Notes: generated by a model from the letters alone, not told the origin. A DNA stretch of 7,960 nucleotides from an uncultured Spirochaetales bacterium (GCA_946061495.1 CAMGSV010000114.1:1-7960), one strand, 5' to 3'; shown: positions 1-6,608, counted from the stretch's first letter. Numbers and translations: made by a program.

Positions 1-1
1 C

Positions 2-2077
2 CCAGACCTGCGTACCACTGTGGACACTGCCAGTGACTACCGCCGTTGCCTGCGGATTGTCCGTCAGCTGTCCAATTCCCGCTGTCCCCCCAAGCCCTAC
101 GAGGCGCAGGAGATTATCTCCGCCTTTTCCCAGCCCAGCGTGGCTCACCCAGTCCTCTGTGTGCCTGCCGTGGCCAAGGGAAGGGGAACAGGCCACCTGC
201 GCCGCTGCCTTGACATCGCCAGAAAAATCGGGGCGGACCTCCTGATTCCTGAGCTGGAGGATTCCTTCTTCCAGGACAGGACCTCATCCTCCCTATCATC
301 GGAGGTGCTTTCCCTGATGGTGGAGGCATTGGAGCAGGGGCTGGAGGTCTGGCAGTTCAGGAATGTGCTGCCGGAGCCTGGGGAATACAATCTGATTCTC
401 ACAGACTACTTCTCCCTGGACAAGTCTTTTGCCCAGTCCCTCTCCGCTGTGGCCGCCGTTGCCGCCATCGACGAGGGCTCCTCCCACACCTTGTACTGCG
501 ACTATCTGCTGGACATCATTCCCTCCCATCGGCTGGGACGGATGCCTAATCTGCGGAACAGCAGTCTCATCCCCCTGCCCAAGAACCGGCGGGCACCAGT
601 GTGGTGCCAGGCTTCCCAAACCCACCGGGCGGCAGACGACAATGAGCTGGTGGATGCATCCATTTTCTCCAAGATTCTTGTGTCGGTGGGAGGTGAGGAT
701 CCCCTGGGGCTTTCCCTGCCTGCAGCCCTGGCCCTGGCCTCACTGGAGAAGCAGGTCACCGTCATCGTCTCCAATCCTTTGGAGGCACGGAAGGCGGTGA
801 GTGCTCCACTGCAGCGGTTCGTCCGTGTGGTGCCGCCAGTGGCCAACCTGCGGGAAAAGCTGCACCAATACGACCTGGTGGTGACCCACTACGGCTTCAC
901 CGCTTTCGAGGCACTGGCGGCAGGCTGTGCCGTCATCCTGCTGGGAACCTCCTCCCTCCACCTGTCCTTGGGGCAGAAATATGGATTCGCCACCCTTCCC
1001 CAAGACTCCGTCTCTGCTGAAAGCTTCCGGAGCCTCCTGGTACGGCCCTGGCTCCTGTATCCGTCGGTGAATTCCCAGGAGGAGAGCGATGCCGGCACTT
1101 CTGCGGAGGGGAAAGGGGAGGAGTCCCTGGAGGACTTTGTGGTTCGCCTGGCAGCTGGCTCCCGGATTCCCTGTCCCGTCTGCGGAAAGCAGTCCGCCAC
1201 CCCCAATCCGGTGCTGGCCAGAACAGCAGGACAAACCTTCCGCCGTTGTTCTGACTGCGGCATCATCTACATGGGCTGGACCTTGGAGGGAATCCAGCCC
1301 TCCTATTCCTCCGACTATTTCTTCCAGGACTATAAGGCCCAATACGGCAAAACCTATCTGGAGGACTTCGACTCTATCAAGAACCAGGGAATCCGCCGCA
1401 TGTCCATCATCGACGCCCTGTTCTGGCTCAAGAAGCGGGGAGCCTCCAAATCCCGCCGTCACCAGAGCTTTATCCCTGCGGTGCTGGACATTGGCTGTGC
1501 CTACGGTCCATTCCTGTCGGCGGGGGCGGAGGTGGGCTGGCAGGTGTTCGGTACGGACATTTCCCCATCCGCCGTAGAGTATGTCCAGAAGGATCTGCGA
1601 TTCCCCGCCGTTTGCGCACCTTTCCCGGACTTCAACCCGGTGAAGGAGTTTGGTGTGGGACAGTTCGAGGCAGTGACCATGTGGTATGTCATCGAGCATT
1701 TCCGCCAGCTGGGCCTGGTGCTGGAGGCCGTATCACGCCTATTGAAGCTGGGAGGGGTCTTCGCCTTCTCCACACCGTCGGCCTCTGGCATGTCGGCCCG
1801 CTTCTCCCCGGAAAGCTTCTTTGCCAACAGTCCCACCGACCACTACACTCTGTGGGAGCCAGGCAGGACAAAGGGAATTCTGCGGAGGTTCGGCTTCAAG
1901 GTGGCACGGATTGTGTCCACCGGACATCACCCAGAGCGTCATCCCGCCCTGAAAGCCAAGGAGGCCGAGGGAACCAAGGATTCCTTCCTGTATTCCACCC
2001 TCCACGGGGTCAGCCGCTGCTTCAAGCTGGGGGACACCTTCGAAGTGTATTGCATCAAGACCGAGGAACGAGAGTAG
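2..2077 (+). CDS. SpsF-tail / SpsG-like / zinc ribbon / SAM methyltransferase fusion protein (5' partial)
   Basis: The reading frame is open to the window edge, so the gene is cut at its 5' end. A GTG at 20 could be read as a start, but the residues across it (LRTTVDTASDYRRCLRIV) match the usual C-terminal end of SpsF/NeuA-like cytidylyltransferases, so I infer that this domain lies upstream and GTG 20 is an internal Val. Counting from GTG 20: residues 46-345 resemble SpsG/PseG-type GT-B proteins, with GRGTGHLRRC at 54-63 (His59 in the place of the PseG catalytic His), VGGEDP at 223-228 and a VTHYGFTAFEALAAG segment near 288-302. A zinc ribbon follows (C385xxC388, C410xxC413). Then comes a class I methyltransferase with DIGCAYGPF at 490-498, acidic Asp513 and a YVIEHF segment at 556-561. 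The likely role is making or transferring a nucleotide-activated, possibly methylated sugar for surface or flagellar glycans. The exact substrate is unknown. The ATP-grasp gene starts 3 nt after the stop. Confidence 0.82.
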   Translation, partial: PDLRTTVDTASDYRRCLRIVRQLSNSRCPPKPYEAQEIISAFSQPSVAHPVLCVPAVAKGRGTGHLRRCLDIARKIGADLLIPELEDSFFQDRTSSSLSSEVLSLMVEALEQGLEVWQFRNVLPEPGEYNLILTDYFSLDKSFAQSLSAVAAVAAIDEGSSHTLYCDYLLDIIPSHRLGRMPNLRNSSLIPLPKNRRAPVWCQASQTHRAADDNELVDASIFSKILVSVGGEDPLGLSLPAALALASLEKQVTVIVSNPLEARKAVSAPLQRFVRVVPPVANLREKLHQYDLVVTHYGFTAFEALAAGCAVILLGTSSLHLSLGQKYGFATLPQDSVSAESFRSLLVRPWLLYPSVNSQEESDAGTSAEGKGEESLEDFVVRLAAGSRIPCPVCGKQSATPNPVLARTAGQTFRRCSDCGIIYMGWTLEGIQPSYSSDYFFQDYKAQYGKTYLEDFDSIKNQGIRRMSIIDALFWLKKRGASKSRRHQSFIPAVLDIGCAYGPFLSAGAEVGWQVFGTDISPSAVEYVQKDLRFPAVCAPFPDFNPVKEFGVGQFEAVTMWYVIEHFRQLGLVLEAVSRLLKLGGVFAFSTPSASGMSARFSPESFFANSPTDHYTLWEPGRTKGILRRFGFKVARIVSTGHHPERHPALKAKEAEGTKDSFLYSTLHGVSRCFKLGDTFEVYCIKTEERE

Positions 2078-2080
2078 ACC

Positions 2081-3844
2081 ATGACAACTGACGAGAGAAC
2101 TCATACAATTGCAGCTTCGGAGGTACAGCGAACCCTCCTGGTGCTGGGAGCCGGACTCATGCAGCGGCCTGCCATAGAAGCCGCCCGCTCCCTGGGCTGC
2201 CAGGTGGTGGTGGTGGACGGCAACCACCAGGCTCTCTGTGTCCCCTTGGCAGACCAATTCTTCCCCCTGGATCTGAAGGACAAGGAGGGAATCAAGGAGC
2301 TGGCCCTGAGCCTCCAGTCCCAGGGCCGCCTCCATGGGGTGTTCACTGCCGGCACCGATTTTTCCGCCACCGTCTCCTATGTGGGTGAGGCCTGCGGCTT
2401 TTCGGTCCATTCCTACCAGGCGGCCTTGAATGCCAGCGACAAGATTCTGATGCGTCGCTGCTTCCAAGGAGCCTCCGTGGCCTCTCCCGCCTTTCTGGAG
2501 GTGGCTTCGGGAACTGGTGCTGACTCCATCGATCAGGTGGCAGCCGCCTTCCCTGCCTTCGGGGAGGACTGCCCGCTGGTGGTAAAGCCGGTGGACAATA
2601 TGGGCGGCCGGGGCTGTCGTCTCGTGTACCGCCGCCAGGACCTTGAGCTGGCGCTGGAGGAGGCCAAAAGGAATTCCCGCAGCGGCCGTGCCATTGTGGA
2701 GGAGTACATGGCGGGCCCGGAGTTTTCCATCGATGCACTGGTCTACAATGGTACCGTCACCATCTGCGGCTTTGCGGACCGGCACATCTTCTTCCCTCCC
2801 TATTTCATCGAGATGGGACACACCATCCCCACCTCCCTGTCTCAAACCAATCCCCAGGGCTACCTTGACCTTCTGGCCACCTTTGTGCGGGGCATCAAGT
2901 CTTTGGGCCTCACCTGTGGGGCAGCCAAGGCCGACATCAAGCTTACCCCCAAGGGAGCCATGGTGGGAGAAATTGCCGCCCGTCTTTCCGGTGGCTATAT
3001 GTCCGGCTGGACCTATCCCTATTCCTCCGACCTCTTCCTCACCCGACAGGCTGCAGCCATAGCCTTGGGCCTGGAGCCAAAGGAGCTCCTCGTCCGCCGT
3101 CAGCCTGTTGCGGGGCTGCCCCAAGACCTTCCCTTCGCCGTCCACCAGATTCCCTCCCTCCGTCATTGTGCCGAGCGGGCCTGGGTTTCCATTCCCGGAA
3201 GGGTAAAGGCTGTCCATGGTCTTTCAAAGGAACAGAATCTGGCGGTCCCCTGTGAGGGTGTCAAGGACGTGCTGGTCAGGAGCCAGCCGGGAGACTCAGT
3301 TTCCTTTCCCAGAAACAATGTGGAGAAGTGTGGCAACATCATTGCGGTGGATTCCACCTGGCAGGAAGCCGCCACCAAGGCCCAGGCGGCGGTCAAGACT
3401 ATCCTGCTGGAGCTGGAGCCCTGCCAAAGGGTCACCGACGACTTTTTTGACCTTCCTCTGCCACAGCTGCGCCAACCTTGCCAGCGGGGGCAAGCTGCCC
3501 ATGAGGAGTCCTTTCCTCCCGCCGCCTTCATCCTCCCACCGCCACTGGAACAGGAGCTGGCCCAGTACCTTTCTTCCAACAAGGAGGCATTCGACGCCAC
3601 CCGCAGTTTGCTCCAGCAGCTGCCGCCCTGTCTGGAGCCATGGCTGGACTCACTGGTGGACTGGAACCACCGCAGCTTGGGGGAAACCATTTCTCTAGCC
3701 CAAGGAACACTGGATGCCCAGGGTGATTCCATCGGCAGTTGCGGCGTCAGTCTTTCCTTGGTAAGATTATGGCAGGCTTGTATCCTTGGTGGTGTCCAAG
3801 GGATTTTATACATGATAGCATCAGCCCCCAGGAGAAATGATTGA
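2081..3844 (+). CDS. ATP-grasp ligase (carbamoyl-phosphate-synthase-like fold) with C-terminal extension
   Basis: 587 aa. Residues 18-115 form a pre-ATP-grasp Rossmann-like region (LLVLGAGLMQRPAIEAARSLG, with VVVVDG at 42-47). The ATP-grasp core runs from about 118 to 335: LVVKP (166-170) carries the nucleotide-binding Lys, followed by a Gly-rich DNMGGRG loop, IVEEYMAGPEFSID (205-218) in the hinge/acidic position, and VGEIAARLSGG (295-305) as the metal-binding segment. Here EIAAR replaces the more common ExNxR, as in EIAPR-type ATP-grasp enzymes. Such enzymes join a carboxylate to an amine or other nucleophile through an acyl phosphate; the substrates cannot be read from sequence. Residues 340-440 fit the usual small ATP-grasp C-terminal lobe. 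About 140 further residues (450-587), Pro/Leu/Gln-rich and with a hydrophobic stretch near 557-580, match nothing I recognise. No signal peptide, so cytoplasmic. The ATG at 2081 directly follows the upstream stop with only weak purine-rich sequence before it, suggesting coupled translation. Confidence 0.82.
   Translation: MTTDERTHTIAASEVQRTLLVLGAGLMQRPAIEAARSLGCQVVVVDGNHQALCVPLADQFFPLDLKDKEGIKELALSLQSQGRLHGVFTAGTDFSATVSYVGEACGFSVHSYQAALNASDKILMRRCFQGASVASPAFLEVASGTGADSIDQVAAAFPAFGEDCPLVVKPVDNMGGRGCRLVYRRQDLELALEEAKRNSRSGRAIVEEYMAGPEFSIDALVYNGTVTICGFADRHIFFPPYFIEMGHTIPTSLSQTNPQGYLDLLATFVRGIKSLGLTCGAAKADIKLTPKGAMVGEIAARLSGGYMSGWTYPYSSDLFLTRQAAAIALGLEPKELLVRRQPVAGLPQDLPFAVHQIPSLRHCAERAWVSIPGRVKAVHGLSKEQNLAVPCEGVKDVLVRSQPGDSVSFPRNNVEKCGNIIAVDSTWQEAATKAQAAVKTILLELEPCQRVTDDFFDLPLPQLRQPCQRGQAAHEESFPPAAFILPPPLEQELAQYLSSNKEAFDATRSLLQQLPPCLEPWLDSLVDWNHRSLGETISLAQGTLDAQGDSIGSCGVSLSLVRLWQACILGGVQGILYMIASAPRRND
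3830..3843 (+). promoter_or_regulatory. Ribosome binding site and coupled TTG start of the amidase gene
   Basis: AGGAG at 3830-3834 lies 6 nt before a TTG at 3841 that overlaps the TGA of the ATP-grasp gene (TTGA, 3841-3844). This start gives a clean signal peptide. The nearby ATG at 3837 opens a different frame (116 codons) with no family resemblance, so TTG is the better choice. The overlap implies translational coupling, and the weaker codon would keep amidase output modest. Confidence 0.75.
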
Positions 3845-4869
3845 AAGGACTTCGTCTCTGTCTTGTCATTGTCAGTCTGATTTTCTTTTTCACCCCACTC
3901 TTTGCCGCCTCGGTGGAGCTGGCCACCGCCGCAGACCAAACAGGAGCCAGCCTGTACTGGGATCCCCTGTCTGGCAGCGGCATCCTAGAGAAGGATGGTC
4001 ACCAAATCTCTTTTCGGGTAGGGGAGCAGCTGGTTCTTCTGAACTACTCCAAGCTGGCCATTGTGGATCCACCGGAGAACAGAAACGGCACCGTATATGT
4101 CACCGACAAATTCATCTCCGCTGCCCAGGAGCTTTTCAGTCAAAACGCACCAGAAGCCTTTTACAAGGTGGGGGCCATCCTTATTGACCCTGGCCACGGT
4201 GGTCGTGATCCCGGTGCTGTGGGCAGTTACAAGAAGAACGGAAAGCAGGTGAAATTGCAGGAAAAGGACCTGGTGCTCACCATCTCCAAGGAGCTGTCCC
4301 AGAAGTTGAAGACAGCCTATCCCGACAAGGATGTGATTCTCACCCGCTCCGATGACACCTGGCTCACCCTTGAGCAGCGGGTGGACATTGCCAACTCCAT
4401 CCGTCTGGAGCCCCACGAGGCCATCCTCTACATCTCCATCCACATCAATGCTTCCCTAGACAAGAGCGCCTCCGGCTACGAGGTCTGGTACCTCAGCCCC
4501 GGGTTCCGCCGTACTGTCCTGGAATCCACCGGAGAGGACAAGGAGCTGGAGAGCATCCTCAACTCCATGTTGGAGGAGGAGTACACCACCGAAAGCGTGC
4601 TCATCGCTAAATTCATCATGGACGGACTTGACGTCCAGATCGGCAACCAGAGCAAGTCCCGGGGCATCAAGGCGGAGGAATGGTTTGTGGTGCGGAACGC
4701 CAACATGCCCAGTGTGCTGGTGGAGGCGGGCTTCATCACCAATGAGAAGGAGGCCGCCCTTTTGGACGACCCCCAGTACTTGCGTAAACTCACCCAAGGA
4801 ATATATAATGGTTTGGCGGCGTTCATCTCCCATTTCGAGCGCTCAAGAGGATTTACTGGTACAGAATGA
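3841..4869 (+). CDS. Secreted zinc N-acetylmuramoyl-L-alanine amidase (Amidase_3)
   Basis: 342 aa with a TTG start. It cleaves the amide bond between N-acetylmuramic acid and L-Ala in peptidoglycan, acting in the periplasm. The N-terminus is a signal peptide: Lys2/Arg5, hydrophobic 6-20, with likely cleavage around LFA-A at 20-23. Residues 30-110 form a small beta-rich N-terminal region. The catalytic domain spans about 112-333 and has all expected residues: IDPGHGGRDPG (115-125) with Zn ligand His119, Glu141 in LQEKD, His201 in SIHINAS, and catalytic Glu295 in LVEAGFITN. A roughly 70-residue segment between the second His and the VEAGF motif contains the insertion common in AmiABC-like enzymes, which can house a regulatory helix (position inferred). 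Its 4-nt overlap with the GerMN gene and its place upstream of flaA suggest work on the wall around division or flagellar assembly. T. pallidum has a similar amidase at the same relative position, as I recall (TP0247). Confidence 0.93.
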   Translation: MKGLRLCLVIVSLIFFFTPLFAASVELATAADQTGASLYWDPLSGSGILEKDGHQISFRVGEQLVLLNYSKLAIVDPPENRNGTVYVTDKFISAAQELFSQNAPEAFYKVGAILIDPGHGGRDPGAVGSYKKNGKQVKLQEKDLVLTISKELSQKLKTAYPDKDVILTRSDDTWLTLEQRVDIANSIRLEPHEAILYISIHINASLDKSASGYEVWYLSPGFRRTVLESTGEDKELESILNSMLEEEYTTESVLIAKFIMDGLDVQIGNQSKSRGIKAEEWFVVRNANMPSVLVEAGFITNEKEAALLDDPQYLRKLTQGIYNGLAAFISHFERSRGFTGTE

Positions 4870-5345
4870 AAGAAGGATCACGATTGAGGCTGCAGGCTGT
4901 CGGATTGATTGCATTGGTTGTAGGCATACTTGTTGTGTCTGTTTTCATGTTTTCCACCGAAAATAGAGGACATAGACGAGTCCTCTATTTTGAGTCTATA
5001 GACGGATCTGGACAATATATGGAGAGCCGTCGTATTATGGAGTATTCCTCTCAGCAGGGAAGGGATATCCATGTACGTCAATTTGTGCAGGAGCTGCTGC
5101 TGGGTCCCACCACACATGGCTTGCGTCCCCTGTTTCAATTAGGCACAAGGCTTGAGTCCTGCTTTTTGCAGGACACGGCCCTTTTCATCAACTTGTCACA
5201 AGAGGCTTTGTTTTCCGGAGAGACAACTTCATCCACAAAGGATGCTGTTGACTTGTTGGTTCTGAATATCAGGAAGAATTTTTCCTGGATTGAATCGGTG
5301 GAAGTGTACATTTGTAGTAACAAAGTCTATGAGAATGTTGTTTAA
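4866..5345 (+). CDS. Membrane-anchored GerMN-domain protein
   Basis: 159 aa. A short basic N-terminus is followed by one hydrophobic helix (about 11-29), with no obvious signal peptidase site or lipobox, so it is probably a single-pass protein with a periplasmic C-terminal domain. Residues 38-152 fit GerMN: a first beta strand (RVLYF), the characteristic FVQELLLGP helix-turn at 73-81, then ALFINLSQEAL (105-115) and a C-terminal VEVYICSN strand. GerMN domains occur in sporulation protein GerM and in lipoprotein LpqB and are linked to envelope or peptidoglycan functions, but no enzymatic activity is established. The start overlaps the amidase stop (ATGA, 4866-4869). The nearest GAGG (4847-4850) is 15 nt away, so translation is probably coupled. 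From this gene on, base composition is visibly more AT-rich than in the three genes before it. The same neighbour order occurs in Treponema (TP0248, from memory). Confidence 0.85.
   Translation: MKEGSRLRLQAVGLIALVVGILVVSVFMFSTENRGHRRVLYFESIDGSGQYMESRRIMEYSSQQGRDIHVRQFVQELLLGPTTHGLRPLFQLGTRLESCFLQDTALFINLSQEALFSGETTSSTKDAVDLLVLNIRKNFSWIESVEVYICSNKVYENVV
4960..5003 (+). repeat. Perfect 12-bp inverted repeat plus adjacent palindrome inside the GerMN coding sequence
   Basis: AAAATAGAGGAC at 4960-4971 is exactly complementary to GTCCTCTATTTT at 4980-4991, with an 8-nt loop between. Three nt further on is a perfect 10-bp palindrome, GTCTATAGAC (4994-5003). ATAGACG occurs in the loop (4972-4978) and again at 4998-5004, and the loop ATAGAC can also pair with GTCTAT at 4994-4999, so alternative folds exist. 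The right arm ends in TTTT, giving a terminator-like look, though the T run is short and lies within the stem. It falls at codons 32-46 of the gene, just after the membrane helix. The pairing is read directly from sequence; a function is inference. Confidence 0.7.
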
Positions 5346-5358
5346 CGTTTATTTTGCG

Positions 5359-5390
5359 AAAAAAAACGCATAATCCCAAAGAAAAGCGTT
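5359..5390 (+). promoter_or_regulatory. A-rich upstream stretch with imperfectly explained inverted repeat before flaA
   Basis: An A8 tract (5359-5366) and AAAGAAAA (5378-5385) sit about 38 to 65 nt upstream of the proposed flaA transcription start, the position of an UP element or a curved A-tract activator region. In addition AACGC (5365-5369) and GCGTT (5386-5390) form a 5-bp inverted repeat around 16 nt, the right arm touching the -35. No T run follows, so it is not a terminator for the upstream operon, and read-through into flaA is possible. Confidence 0.4.
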
Positions 5391-5417
5391 GACAAAAATA
5401 GCAAGTTGATGGATACT
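5389..5417 (+). promoter_or_regulatory. flaA promoter, sigma-70 type
   Basis: TTGACA at 5389-5394 is a perfect -35 hexamer. It is separated by 17 nt from GATACT at 5412-5417, which matches TATAAT at four of six positions. This puts the start near 5424 and gives a leader of about 42 nt. I see no good match to the sigma-28 pattern (TAAA-N15-GCCGATAA), so flaA seems to use the housekeeping factor. Confidence 0.65.
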
Positions 5418-5453
5418 AAACGAGTATACAAGGCTACATAAAAGTGTGTATAA

Positions 5454-5459
5454 AAGGAG
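5454..5459 (+). promoter_or_regulatory. flaA ribosome binding site
   Basis: AAGGAG is placed 6 nt before the ATG at 5466. It is the best-spaced strong site in the window, as expected for an abundant structural protein, and it fixes the start of flaA. Confidence 0.8.
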
Positions 5460-5465
5460 CTTTGA

Positions 5466-6554
5466 ATGAAGAAATCTTTTGTTCTAATTACAGCGGTGAT
5501 GTTGCTTTTCGGAGCATTTGCATTCGGCGATGAGGCAACAATTATTGACTTTACATTGTTGGATGCCGACATCGTTGCAGATCAGGATGGAAATCCTACT
5601 GAAAACAGCCGCACCACGATGGACTATTCTGTTACAGCCGGTATGACATTTACCGATGATCAGAAGTCACTGATGAGGTCTTCCCTGGCACTGCCCAACT
5701 GGGAAGTAATTCTGAACTCCTCTGCACAGAATGTCCAGAGCCTGGCTCTGTCCCAGGTTAAGGCAGCTCCTGTGAAGGATTCCGCATCTGTACCCTTTGC
5801 TGGTGCAAGCGTGATGGGTGTACGCATTGAGTTCCCCTTGTGGGCAAGCAATGCTAATGCCAAGATTGTACCTGCATTCGAGATTCCCGCTTATGAGCCT
5901 CTGGCTGCTCGTGATGAGAATGGTATTCCCCAGGAGCCCACTGCTGAGGAAGCTGCAAGCGGAAAGACACAGTTCGAAGATGGTTACGGTGTTGTAAAGA
6001 ACGTTGGAACAATCAAGGCCTTGTCTGTAACAACCCTTGGTATGAACTTTCCCCACAAGCTGTATGTGCACCTGAAGGACACAGACGATGTTGAGCGCCG
6101 CTACCTGATGGGTGAGCTGAACTTTGATGGTTGGAAGGAACTGCGCTGGAACAACCCCTCTTACATCACAGACATCCGCACCCGGGAGATTCGTGTGTAT
6201 CCCGTTTATCCCCGCGGACTGCCCTACATTAAGTTCGTAGGACTCGAGGTTGCTCGGGATGCAATGCACGATGGAGATACCTTCGTTGGTTACTTCAAGG
6301 ATGTCAAGGTTATCTTTGACAAGGCCCTGCTGACAACTGACCGCGACATCGCTGATGAGGACCTGTGGGGAATCATCACTGAGAAGGAATCCCAGAAGCA
6401 GAGTGCAGAGATGACTCGCTTCGGTGAGAAGCAGGTTAACCGCTTCCTGGAGCGCGAGAAGCAGGCACAGGAAGAGGCATTCACCTCTAGCCTGACTGTT
6501 GAAGGCACAAATGACACTGCAGCTGTTGGCGGAGCTGACGCTGGAGAGAAATAA
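5466..6554 (+). CDS. flaA: FlaA, periplasmic flagellar filament sheath protein
   Basis: 362 aa, close to the roughly 350 aa of treponemal FlaA. In spirochaetes FlaA coats or contacts the FlaB core of the periplasmic flagellar filament and affects its stiffness and shape. Unlike FlaB it is exported by the Sec route: the N-terminus has KK, a hydrophobic run (5-18) and a likely cleavage site after AFA (17-19). Diagnostic family segments are LPNWEVILNSSAQNV (76-90), VMGVRIEFP (116-124), the IVPAFEIPAYEP region (134-145), the FDGWKELRWNNPSYI segment (220-234) and a C-terminal FKDVKVIFD (277-285). The end (304-362) is rich in Glu, Gln and Lys, then low-complexity Gly/Ala/Asp. There is no cysteine anywhere. 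Codon choice is restricted (repeated CTG, AAG, CCC, GGT), suggesting high expression. It has its own promoter, strong ribosome binding site and terminator, so it is probably a single-gene unit. Confidence 0.97.
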   Translation: MKKSFVLITAVMLLFGAFAFGDEATIIDFTLLDADIVADQDGNPTENSRTTMDYSVTAGMTFTDDQKSLMRSSLALPNWEVILNSSAQNVQSLALSQVKAAPVKDSASVPFAGASVMGVRIEFPLWASNANAKIVPAFEIPAYEPLAARDENGIPQEPTAEEAASGKTQFEDGYGVVKNVGTIKALSVTTLGMNFPHKLYVHLKDTDDVERRYLMGELNFDGWKELRWNNPSYITDIRTREIRVYPVYPRGLPYIKFVGLEVARDAMHDGDTFVGYFKDVKVIFDKALLTTDRDIADEDLWGIITEKESQKQSAEMTRFGEKQVNRFLEREKQAQEEAFTSSLTVEGTNDTAAVGGADAGEK

Positions 6555-6576
6555 GTTGACCTTCTAGGTTGATATG

Positions 6577-6604
6577 AGCCACCCTTTCGAGGGTGGCTTT
6601 TTTT
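6577..6604 (+). terminator. Rho-independent terminator of flaA
   Basis: AGCCACCCT (6577-6585) and AGGGTGGCT (6590-6598) form a perfect 9-bp GC-rich stem around a TTCG tetraloop. The right arm runs into seven T (6598-6604). It lies 22 nt after the flaA stop and separates flaA from the next gene. Confidence 0.95.
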
Positions 6605-6608
6605 AAAT

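Noticed and set aside
740..1699. Minus-strand reading frame of 319 codons
   Set aside because: It lies fully inside the fusion gene, has no recognisable domain or ribosome binding site, and is explained by the GC-rich codon use on the other strand.
1739..3217. Long minus-strand reading frame of 492 codons opposite the first two genes
   Set aside because: It runs across the junction of two well-supported plus-strand genes, has a low-complexity Gly/His/Gln-rich product with no family motifs, and long antisense frames are expected opposite GC-rich genes.
3163..3939. Minus-strand frame of 258 codons across the ATP-grasp/amidase junction
   Set aside because: No start signal and no protein motif; it is a shadow of the two plus-strand genes.
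3837..4187. ATG 3837 reading frame of 116 codons overlapping the amidase start
   Set aside because: It is out of frame with the amidase, has no family resemblance, and the TTG at 3841 gives a signal peptide followed by a complete amidase.
5156..5174. 7-bp inverted repeat GTCCTGC/GCAGGAC with a TTTTT loop in the GerMN gene
   Set aside because: Stems of this length are expected several times by chance in 8 kb, and no T run follows, so it is not a terminator.
5344..5370. Possible terminator between the GerMN gene and flaA (TGCG-A8-CGCA, AACGTT)
   Set aside because: The stems are only 4 to 5 bp and no T tract follows on the plus strand, so I do not call a terminator; the A tracts fit better with the flaA promoter.
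5667..6269. Minus-strand frame of 200 codons opposite flaA
   Set aside because: Cys-rich random-looking product, no ribosome binding site, entirely inside flaA, whose biased codon use creates open antisense frames.
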